DNA of 6,095 nt, taken from NCBI RefSeq assembly GCF_042434745.1, contig NZ_JBHLSS010000158.1, one strand, 5' to 3'. Under the pieces are notes generated by a model, which saw only the letters and a program-made list of their open reading frames with translations, did not search any database and was not told where the DNA came from. Positions 1 through 4,944 of the stretch are shown in pieces. The position numbers and the translations under genes were made by a program. Position 1 is the stretch's first letter; every line of letters begins with the position of its first letter. Source of the stretch: Azotobacter paspali. GTDB lineage: Bacteria > Pseudomonadota > Gammaproteobacteria > Pseudomonadales > Pseudomonadaceae.

Positions 1-51
1 GAGTTGGCCCTGCGGCAGGAGGTCCACCGGCAAGCGCGGGAACTGCGGTGA
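1..51 (+). CDS. Possible 3' end of an unidentified plus-strand gene (partial)
   Basis: Frame 1 is open from the left edge to a TGA at 49-51 and reads ELALRQEVHRQARELR. The peptide is charged and helix-like, as expected of a protein C-terminus. It ends shortly before a small hairpin and is convergent with the DUF3037 gene. Only 16 residues are visible, so no family can be named and the open frame could be chance. Confidence 0.25.
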   Translation, partial: ELALRQEVHRQARELR

Positions 52-68
52 TTTTGTGGGGATCACTC

Positions 69-84
69 AGGCCTCGGGGCCTTT
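69..84. terminator. Small hairpin between convergent gene ends, possible weak terminator
   Basis: AGGCC (69-73), loop TCGG, GGCCT (78-82), followed on the plus strand by TT then ACA. The stem is perfect but only 5 bp and the T run is short. Its position between a possible plus-strand gene end (51) and the stop of the minus-strand DUF3037 gene (93) suggests a bidirectional terminator. It is a weak candidate. Confidence 0.3.
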
Positions 85-92
85 ACAGGGGG

Positions 93-902
93 CTATTGCG
101 CATAGGACTGCGCGAACGCCGCTATCGCCTGGGTTGCGTGGAAATCGACCATCTGCAGGCCGCGCTCCCGAATGCTGTTCCTGGCTATCTGCACGGCTTT
201 GCAGTGGCGTGGCGAGTCATTTTCGGCTGGGGCGGTCACGGGTATCAACACGTTCTTCAACTGAATGATTCCTTCGCGTTCGGCGCGGGCGAACTTCATC
301 AGCCACTGCTCGCAATGGTCGAGGATTGCGTTGGGCTCGGCCTGGTCGAAGGCCAGGGGCTTGATTGCGGCCACGACTTCATTCCGATGCACCAGGGGCA
401 GGTGCAGTTTGGTCAGCTCGCCAGTCAAGGTTTCATCTCGGAAGTTGCGGATGGAGGCTTGCACGAACAGGGTACGGATCTCCCGCACCATCGCTTCTTC
501 GTGGCGCTCGCGGCCGATGCCCTGGCGCTCGATATAGCGGTCGAACAGTTCGTCCAGCATGGCGTCGAGGTCGTCCACCAGGATCGAGCGCATGCGGCTG
601 AAACGAATCAGTGACTCCTTCGGTTCGGTCAGGAAGCGGAAGTGATTGACGATCTGGGCTTCCTGAGCTTTCGCCGTCATCTGACGAACCGTTTCCAATT
701 CGCTCTGAGCTATTTCCATGGCCTTGGCGAACAGGCTGCTGCATTCGAAGAATTGGTTGACCCGCTTTAGGTTCTTGCGGGCGAGCCTGTACTCCATGCG
801 GCCAATGGCCGGTGCCGAGAGAACGATGCCGACGTTGGCAAACTCTTCGGTTTCGGCGAAGGGCGCGAAGCGCACGATGCTGTAGAGGCAGGCGTATTTC
901 AT
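93..902 (-). CDS. DUF3037-family protein, partner of the HipA-like kinase
   Basis: This encodes a 269-residue protein of unknown function. The N-terminus (residues 3-28) reads as a DUF3037 domain: YSIVRFAP, then EEFANVGIVL, which matches the family's usual 'YS-V-R...EF-NVG-VL' pattern. The rest is mostly charged and helical, with no signal peptide or membrane segment seen. I chose the ATG at 902 because it overlaps the stop of the upstream kinase gene in an ATGA (899-902), because GGAG lies 9 bases upstream, and because the family motif begins right after it. An upstream ATG at 1004 would add 34 residues that merely read the kinase gene in another frame. DUF3037 genes are commonly found beside HipA-like kinase genes (general knowledge, not checked here). 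The coupling suggests the two proteins act together, perhaps as an inhibitor, substrate or adaptor of the kinase. That role is inference. Confidence 0.85.
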   Translation of the reverse strand: MKYACLYSIVRFAPFAETEEFANVGIVLSAPAIGRMEYRLARKNLKRVNQFFECSSLFAKAMEIAQSELETVRQMTAKAQEAQIVNHFRFLTEPKESLIRFSRMRSILVDDLDAMLDELFDRYIERQGIGRERHEEAMVREIRTLFVQASIRNFRDETLTGELTKLHLPLVHRNEVVAAIKPLAFDQAEPNAILDHCEQWLMKFARAEREGIIQLKNVLIPVTAPAENDSPRHCKAVQIARNSIRERGLQMVDFHATQAIAAFAQSYAQ

Positions 903-1642
903 TCCAGGGCGCTCCAGAAATCGTCCGATTGGCAGCGCATCAGATGACTCTCGATCTCCTTGAGCAGGATGTCGAACTCCGCGACGCCCACGGACTCCCG
1001 CCACTCATCGGGAATATCCGAGCATAGGTCACGAAAGCGGCAAGCAGTGTCATGCATCCGTTGCCCGTATTCAACTTTATCCAGCAGATCCAGGCGCCAG
1101 GATCGATTGCCAGGCCCGAACACGTGGGTGTCGGCGAAGGCTCCGGTATCCAGTGGCCAGCAAAATGCCTGGTTGTGATCGATCAGCCGCAATAGATTGT
1201 CTGTGCTGCACATCAGTAGATTGGGGCGGCCGCCCCACTGCCCAAGCTGTCGATCCCCGTTGCCAATCCAGTAATCAAACACGAACACGGATTTCTGGAG
1301 ATCCGCAGGTACCTGCAAGGCTTGCGAATACAGTAGATCGGCAGCGTCTGCGACATAGGCCAGTGCGAAGCTGTCGCCAGGGCCCAGATCTCTCCGTGCT
1401 TCGGTGTCGTAGCGGAGCAGTGCAGGGTCGATGTAGATATAGCCATGCTCTGGGATCGGTAGGCCGAATCGAGCGGCCAGGCGCGCGCAAAGCAACTCCG
1501 CGATGCGTTCGGCGGGCGGTAGTTCGAGGCCTTTGGCTACATAGTGCTTGCCGTTGCTTGCGCGGCACAGGAAGGGGCGGGTGATGCCGCCCTCCAATCG
1601 CCGGATGATCTCCACCGCCTCTATGAAATGGTCCATGGCCAT
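899..1642 (-). CDS. HipA-like kinase domain protein
   Basis: This is a 247-residue single-domain protein resembling the short HipA-like kinases, smaller than E. coli HipA (about 440 residues). Visible kinase landmarks are: a glycine-containing N-lobe start (EGGITRPF, 17-24); VAKG with Lys37 as the likely ATP-binding lysine; Glu49 in the following helix; the catalytic-loop segment FDYWIGNGDRQLG (122-134) with Asp130-Arg131 and Asn141 downstream; and LIDHNQAF (153-160) with Asp155 as the likely metal ligand. The active-site residues therefore look intact. The ATG at 1642 is preceded by AGGA with 7 bases spacing; a second in-frame ATG lies two codons on (1636). No HipB-like DNA-binding antitoxin gene is present beside it. 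Its only partner in the window is the overlapping DUF3037 gene. The phosphorylation target is unknown; HipA itself phosphorylates glutamyl-tRNA synthetase, but that should not be assumed here. Confidence 0.85.
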   Translation of the reverse strand: MAMDHFIEAVEIIRRLEGGITRPFLCRASNGKHYVAKGLELPPAERIAELLCARLAARFGLPIPEHGYIYIDPALLRYDTEARRDLGPGDSFALAYVADAADLLYSQALQVPADLQKSVFVFDYWIGNGDRQLGQWGGRPNLLMCSTDNLLRLIDHNQAFCWPLDTGAFADTHVFGPGNRSWRLDLLDKVEYGQRMHDTACRFRDLCSDIPDEWRESVGVAEFDILLKEIESHLMRCQSDDFWSALE

Positions 1643-1692
1643 TGCCGATTCCTAGTGTTTCAACCGGCCAGACGATACTGTTCGGTAGCATG

Positions 1693-1735
1693 CTGCGCCA
1701 TGCCCGATGTCTACAGGGCATCGGACATGGTGCGG
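1693..1735. repeat. Long imperfect palindrome upstream of the kinase gene
   Basis: Arms CTGCGCCATG (1693-1702) and CATGGTGCGG (1726-1735) pair with two G-T wobbles. After one mismatch (1703/1725), CCGATG (1704-1709) pairs perfectly with CATCGG (1719-1724) around a 9-base loop. It lies about 50-90 bases upstream of the kinase start. It could be an operator, a terminator-like hairpin or a REP-type element. There is no T run on either side, so a simple terminator is unlikely. Confidence 0.45.
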
Positions 1736-1739
1736 ACGA

Positions 1740-1932
1740 CGGCTTTCGGTAGGCCGAGCCGGAACCGGAATGGAAGAGGGTCGAGCCGCGAGATGCGGCG
1801 AAAGTCCCTTGGGCCATGGAGGGCCTAGCGGGCAGGGCTGCTTGGAACGGAACCGAGACTGCCGGAATACTCGGAACGGCCCATGCAGCGAATCCCGGTA
1901 CGACATCGGAAAAAAGTACCAGGCGCACACCT
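1740..1932 (+). ncRNA. Candidate structured RNA or group II intron relic (tentative)
   Basis: Several helices follow each other on the plus strand: GCCGC/GCGGC (about 1785-1799); an outer GCTGC/GCAGC enclosing CCGAG/CTCGG with purine-rich internal loops (about 1833-1893); and GGTAC/GTACC (about 1904-1924). GAAAGTCCC at about 1799 follows GGGTC at about 1778, reminiscent of the GGGTGAAAGTCCC element near the 5' end of bacterial group II introns, and GTGCG at 1730-1734 matches the intron 5' consensus. No reverse transcriptase or domain V is present, so it would be a 5' fragment at most. The helices were paired by eye and may be partly chance in GC-rich DNA. Confidence 0.2.
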
Positions 1933-1985
1933 CATGCCATGGCCTCGTGCGGACATGGCGCATCCGGTCGAACGCTTTGTATCAA

Positions 1986-2004
1986 GCCATGACAAAAACA
2001 TGGC
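1986..2004. repeat. GCCATG-N7-CATGGC inverted repeat
   Basis: A perfect 6-bp inverted repeat flanks the A-rich spacer ACAAAAA (1992-1998). The size and symmetry suit a dimeric regulator's operator or a very small hairpin. The same GCCATG half-site recurs at 1697, about 1813 and about 1935. No bound protein can be named. Confidence 0.3.
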
Positions 2005-2096
2005 ATTGGCGCATTATTCGTGCGGCTTTAATTCAGCAACCGTGGGCTACTCAACCGGCGCGCCGTCATAGCCGAAGGACGGTGCGCAGGGGCGCC

Positions 2097-2279
2097 GATA
2101 ACGACCTGGTCACTCTCGATAGCGGGCGCGCCGCGCAGATCCGCGAGGCCCTGCGCGCATTGCAGGCCGTACAGGCGGGCGATCCAGCCGCGCTCGACGG
2201 CCTGTTCGCCGACCTCGACCGCGAGCCGCAACTCCCGCCCCACCTGCAGGCGCAACTGCCGCCCAAGGAACCGACATGA
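2097..2279 (+). pseudogene. hoxL: hoxL (hupF) remnant, 3' half only: HypC/HupF-type hydrogenase chaperone
   Basis: Recognisable sequence starts near 2106 (LVTLDSGRAAQIREALRA) and runs to DREPQLPPHLQAQLPP and a TGA at 2277-2279. This matches the C-terminal half of HoxL/HupF, a HypC paralogue that helps deliver the Fe(CN)2CO unit to the uptake-hydrogenase large subunit. About 57 residues of an expected 95-115 remain. The N-terminal MCIGIP motif, with the Cys that binds the cofactor, is absent upstream in any frame, so the gene cannot function. The stop overlaps the hoxO start as ATGA, the native junction. The left breakpoint lies at about 2080-2106 and is approximate. The family call rests on resemblance plus its place directly before hoxO. 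Confidence 0.7.
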
Positions 2280-2709
2280 CCCATCCTCCGATCCAGCGTC
2301 TGACCACGACGCTCGGCTACCCCCTGCTGGATGCCGACGACCTCGATCGCCAGGTGCGGATGCAGCCGTTCTCCGTGCTGTTCTTCGTCGGCGATCCGCA
2401 GCGCTTTCCCGAGGTGCTCGACGTCGCGGTGATCCTGCCGGAACTGGTCGAGGCCTTCTTGCAGCTCGCTCCCGCGTTGATCGCCGGCACGGACGAAGCC
2501 TGCCTGCAGGGGCGCTACGGTTTTTCTGTCTGTTCCTCGAAGGGGAGCGCTACCTGGGTTGCCTGTCACGGGTGCTGGACTGAAGCGAATACCTGGAACG
2601 CATTCCGGCGATCCTCGCCGGCGAGGACGAAAATTTGCCACGCATTCCCGTGCTATCGCCGGAGAGCGACGCACCTTCCTGCAGCCTGATGGAGACCAGT
2701 GAATCATGA
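2276..2709 (+). pseudogene. hoxO: hoxO (hupG/hyaE-like), broken by frame change and nonsense codon
   Basis: The 5' frame encodes about 83 residues (TTTLGYPLLD, FSVLFFVGDPQRFPEVLDVA, LQGRYGF) of the HyaE/HupG/HoxO family. These are thioredoxin-fold proteins without CXXC, thought to hold the hydrogenase small subunit or its Tat signal before export. Homology then continues in another frame from about 2521 (LFLEGERYLG, LSRVLD, SEYLERIPAILAGEDEN, to a TGA at 2707-2709 overlapping hoxQ as ATGA). At the switch (2519-2532) family spacing suggests about a dozen bases are missing. In the second frame TGA at 2581-2583 stands where the family has Trp (LD-W-SEY), consistent with TGG to TGA. Two independent lesions make this a pseudogene. 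Without repair, translation would run to a stop at 2687-2689 with a nonsense C-terminus. Confidence 0.85.
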
Positions 2710-3557
2710 ACGACGACCTGCCCATTCTCTCGCCCGGCTTCGGCCCCGGCTCCCATGGCGAAGAGGAGCGCCCCGACTGCCTGTCGATGCCGCGCGCCAT
2801 GCGCACCTTCGAACGTCCCGCGCTGCCGGAGCCCGGACAACTGAGCGGACATCCCATCGCTCTGGCTCTGCTGGAGCGGCTGCAGGAGGCGCTGGGCGCC
2901 TACCGGGTCGGCGAGCAGAGCCGGGTGATCGGCCTCGACCGCCAGCCCAAGGCCGACCTGAAGCTGCTCCAGCAGATCCTCGGCGAGGGCGAAGTGGCGA
3001 TCCAGGTCGGCGGCCAGCGCCCGGTGCGCATCCAGGAAACCGTGCTGACCGGGGTTTGGTGGGTGCAACTGCAGGTCGGGCTGGGCGAAGTCATCGGCCA
3101 GTGGCTGGAGGTGGCCGACGTTCCCGCGCTGGTGCGCCGCCGGGCCTTCGCCGAAGCCCGCTGGCCGCAGCTCGGTGAGTTGCCGAACGGCTTGCTCAAC
3201 GCTGGCCCGGTGCTGGTGGAACTGCTCGACGCGGCGAAGCGGCATGCCGAGTGCGCGCTCGCCACGCCCCACGTGGTCAACCTGTCGTTGCTGCCGTTCT
3301 CCCCGGAGGACCGGCGCTTTCTCGCCGAAAAACTCGGCGAGGGAGCGGTAACCCTGCTCTCGCGGGGCTACGGCAACTGCCGTATCGCCGGCACCGCAAC
3401 CCCCGGCATCTGGTGCGTGCAGTACTTCAACAGCAGCGACCGGCTGATCCTCGACACCCTGGAGGTGACGAGCGTTCCGCAAGTGGCCTGCGCCGCCCAG
3501 GAGGACATCGACGACTCCGCCGAGAGGCTGCGCGAGATCCGCGAGGCACTGGAGTGA
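2706..3557 (+). CDS. hoxQ: HoxQ (HupH/HyaF family), hydrogenase maturation protein, intact
   Basis: This 283-residue cytoplasmic protein has the family's full length, and it is the only hox gene in the window with no visible lesion. Typical segments are the acidic start with LPILSPGFGPGS (residues 5-16), RVIGLDRQ, ETVLTGVWWVQ, LEVADVPALV, NAGPVLVEL, HVVNLSLLPFSPEDRRFL, LSRGYGNCRIAGT, YFNSSDRLILDTLEV and VACAAQEDIDDSAERL near the end. The HyaF/HupH family is implicated in small-subunit FeS cluster assembly or small-large subunit pairing of O2-tolerant uptake hydrogenases; its biochemistry is poorly defined. The start ATG at 2706 overlaps the ancestral hoxO stop (ATGA), and its stop overlaps the hoxR GTG (GTGA, 3554-3557), so translational coupling would have linked all three. 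With its neighbours broken, it is probably no longer useful even though it is intact. Confidence 0.93.
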   Translation: MNDDLPILSPGFGPGSHGEEERPDCLSMPRAMRTFERPALPEPGQLSGHPIALALLERLQEALGAYRVGEQSRVIGLDRQPKADLKLLQQILGEGEVAIQVGGQRPVRIQETVLTGVWWVQLQVGLGEVIGQWLEVADVPALVRRRAFAEARWPQLGELPNGLLNAGPVLVELLDAAKRHAECALATPHVVNLSLLPFSPEDRRFLAEKLGEGAVTLLSRGYGNCRIAGTATPGIWCVQYFNSSDRLILDTLEVTSVPQVACAAQEDIDDSAERLREIREALE

Positions 3558-3772
3558 GCGCGCGCTTCGAGGGCAGCTACCTGGGCGACGCCACGCGCCT
3601 GGCGGACGATGCTGTGCTCGAATGCAAGATCTGCTGGCAGTGCTACGACCCCGCCGAAGGCGATCCAGTCTGGCAGATCTAGCCGGGCACGCCCTTCGCC
3701 ACGCTGCCGGCGCACTGGCGCTGCCCGCGCTGTGACGGCGACCGCGAGCAGTTCATGGTCGTGGACGACTGA
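3554..3772 (+). pseudogene. hoxR: hoxR (hupI) rubredoxin interrupted by an amber codon
   Basis: The GTG at 3554 overlaps the hoxQ stop. The frame reads 42 residues to TAG at 3680-3682 and would continue to TGA at 3770-3772, for 72 codons in all. Both rubredoxin iron-binding Cys pairs are present: CKIC (residues 24-27) before the stop, and CPRC after it, followed by the usual end QFMVVDD. The TAG falls between VWQI and PGTPF, in the conserved linker, so the truncated product cannot bind iron. HoxR/HupI rubredoxins support hydrogenase maturation under oxygen. There is also an odd extra Cys (CWQCYDP) where Val, Thr or a similar residue is usual. A point mutation of GAG or CAG would explain the TAG, but the ancestral codon is unknown. 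Confidence 0.85.
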
Positions 3773-3778
3773 GGGCTC

Positions 3779-4273
3779 ATGCACGCCCGTGAAGTCATCG
3801 AAGCCCACTACCGGGCGGCCGGCGCGCGCATGGCCGGGCTGCCGGTGTACAACCCGGCGCTCGCCGTGGAGCTGTTCGGCTGGCGCGCGGTCGAGGACGT
3901 CGGTGTGCTCGGCGTGTTGATCACCCCCTGGTGCATGAACCTGTTCTGGCAGCCGCCAGCCGCCAGCCGCCAGCCGCCAGCCGATGCCGAACTGCCGGCC
4001 AGCGGCGAGCGCCCGGTATTGTCGCTGCCCTCCGGCGACTACGAATGCAGCCTGCACGAGGACGAGCGCCTCGGCCGCCATGCCAGCGCCTCACTGTGCT
4101 CGCCGATGCAGGATTTTCCCGGCGAGGCCGAGGCGCGGGCGATGGCCGAGGAGGTGCTACGGCTGATCCTCACCGTGCCGCAGGCCGAGCCCGAACTGTT
4201 GCAGAGCGGCTTGTTGGGCCGCCGCGCGCTGCCATCCGCTTCGAGACCACAACGCTGCCCACCGCGCTGGTGA
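3779..4273 (+). CDS. hoxT: HoxT (HupJ, HybE family) with C-terminus replaced by out-of-frame hypD sequence
   Basis: The frame encodes 164 residues. The first 147 or so match the HybE/HupJ/HoxT family of hydrogenase assembly chaperones: VYNPALAVELFGW (22-34), LGVLITPWCMNLF (44-56), LSLPSGDYEC, SASLCSPMQDF and EARAMAEEVLRLI. The ATG at 3779 is 6 bases after the ancestral hoxR stop, with GAGG just upstream. After about 4215-4230 the family similarity ends and the frame reads hypD sequence out of register (SASRPQRCPPRW) to a chance stop at 4271-4273. The deletion therefore removed only the last few native residues, so the fold may survive. A run of 7-bp repeats codes residues 58-69. HybE-type proteins bind the Tat signal or small subunit, so a product would have no partner here. 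Confidence 0.8.
   Translation: MHAREVIEAHYRAAGARMAGLPVYNPALAVELFGWRAVEDVGVLGVLITPWCMNLFWQPPAASRQPPADAELPASGERPVLSLPSGDYECSLHEDERLGRHASASLCSPMQDFPGEAEARAMAEEVLRLILTVPQAEPELLQSGLLGRRALPSASRPQRCPPRW
3950..3984 (+). repeat. Tandem repeat, 7-bp unit CAGCCGC x5, inside hoxT
   Basis: Units start at 3950, 3957, 3964, 3971 and 3978; the last ends in A instead of C. Because 7 is not a multiple of 3, gain or loss of one unit would shift the hoxT frame. The present copy number keeps upstream and downstream HoxT homology in one frame. It encodes a QPPAASRQPPA segment between two conserved blocks, in what is probably a loop. Confidence 0.9.
4215..4233 (+). other. Deletion junction hoxT / hypD
   Basis: HoxT homology in one frame ends near 4222, and HypD homology in another frame starts by 4231 (AIRFETTTLPTALV, compare the family's AIGFETTTPPTA). 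In Azotobacter-type clusters hoxV, hypA, hypB, hypF and hypC lie between these two genes. Their absence, together with the first third of hypD, points to one deletion of roughly 5-6 kb. That size is inferred from usual gene lengths. The exact breakpoint cannot be fixed without the intact parent sequence; the local sequence is GC-rich (GGGCCGCCGCGCGCTG). Confidence 0.8.
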
Positions 4274-4944
4274 TCGAGCAGGGGCTTGGCCTGAAGAACT
4301 TCTCGGTGTTCTGCAACCATGTGCTGACCCCGGCGGCGATGCACGCCATCCTCGCCACTCCGGAAGCGCTCGCCGGCACGCTGCAACTGGACGGCTTCAT
4401 CGGCCCGGCCCACGTCAGCACGGTGATCGGCAGCGACGCCTACGCGCCCTTTCCGCGTTAGTACGGCACGCCGCTGGTGATCGCCGGCTTCGAACCGCTG
4501 GACTTGCTGCAGGCGCTCTTGATGCTGATGCGCCAGCTCAACGAAGGGCGTGCCGAGGTGGAAAACCAGTTCACCCGCGCGGTCACCGCAGGCGGCGACC
4601 TCAAGGCGAAGGCGCTGACCGGACGGGTCTTCGAGCTGCGCGAGCTTCGAGTGGCGCGGCTTGGTGCCGTGCCGCACAGCGCCCTGCAGATCCGCGAGGC
4701 CTTCGCCGAATTCGACACCGGGCGGCGCTTCGCCCTCGAAGCGCGCAGCGGCCCGGAAAACAGGGCCTGCGAATGCCCGGCGATCCTCCGTGGGGCGAAG
4801 AGCCCGCGCGACTGCCGGCTGTTCGGCAACCCCTGCAGCCCGGACAATCCGCTAGGCTCGTGCATGGTTTCCTCCGAGGGCGCCTGCGCCGCCTGGTACG
4901 CCTATGGCTGCCAGCGCCAGGTCGTCGTGGCGGTGGCCCGATGA
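4231..4944 (+). pseudogene. hypD: hypD remnant: 5'-truncated and carrying an amber codon
   Basis: HypD is the FeS scaffold on which, with HypC, the Fe(CN)2CO group of [NiFe]-hydrogenases is built. The remnant keeps 237 codons of about 370-380. Visible family blocks are FETTTLPTA, LKNFSVFCNHVLTPAAM, DGFIGPAHVSTVIGS, VIAGFEPLDLLQA, VENQFTRAV and the Cys-rich end with CRLFGNPCSPDNPLGSCMVS and SEGACAAWY, where the [4Fe-4S] ligands lie. The N-terminal third is missing, including the region with the essential GPGCPVC motif. TAG at 4459-4461 interrupts PFPR-x-YGTP, where the family usually has a charged or polar residue. The stop overlaps the hypE start as ATGA (4941-4944), the native arrangement. 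No start codon serves the first part, so at most a fragment from an internal ATG (for example 4477 to the end) could be made. The gene is not functional. Confidence 0.9.

Larger units (their letters stand above)
1643..2096. other. Gene-free interval rich in inverted repeats
   Basis: No open frame here resembles a protein; the frames that cross it are shadows or run into hoxL sequence by chance. The stretch separates the divergent kinase operon (leftward) from the hydrogenase relic (rightward), so it must hold the kinase promoter, though I see no convincing -35/-10 pair. It contains several stem-loops (1693-1735, about 1833-1893, 1904-1929, 1986-2004) and repeated GCCATG/CATGG half-sites. Any original 5' part of hoxL and the genes before it are absent. 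The interval probably includes the left breakpoint of whatever removed them. Confidence 0.6.

Noticed and set aside
48..614. Plus-strand frame opposite the DUF3037 gene
   Set aside because: It is the complement of a recognisable DUF3037 coding sequence and shows no motifs of its own.
1810..1930. tRNA gene
   Set aside because: Stem-loops are present but there is no T-loop GGTTCGAATCC-type sequence, no correct cloverleaf spacing and no CCA end.
2000..2016. Possible sigma-54 promoter (TGGCAT...GCATTA) upstream of the hoxL remnant
   Set aside because: The -12 element does not contain the GC at the required spacing, and the gene behind it lacks its 5' half.
1707..2096. Upstream part of the open frame that runs into hoxL
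   Set aside because: Only the portion after about 2100 resembles HoxL. The earlier part is non-coding in character and includes stem-loop sequence.
2581..2583. TGA in hoxO as selenocysteine or programmed readthrough
   Set aside because: The site corresponds to a conserved Trp, the same gene has an unrelated frame break, and no SECIS-like hairpin was noticed.
2550..3482. Long minus-strand open frame opposite hoxQ (310 codons)
   Set aside because: It mirrors the clearly homologous hoxQ gene. Long antisense frames are expected in GC-rich codon-biased DNA, and the translation resembles no protein family.
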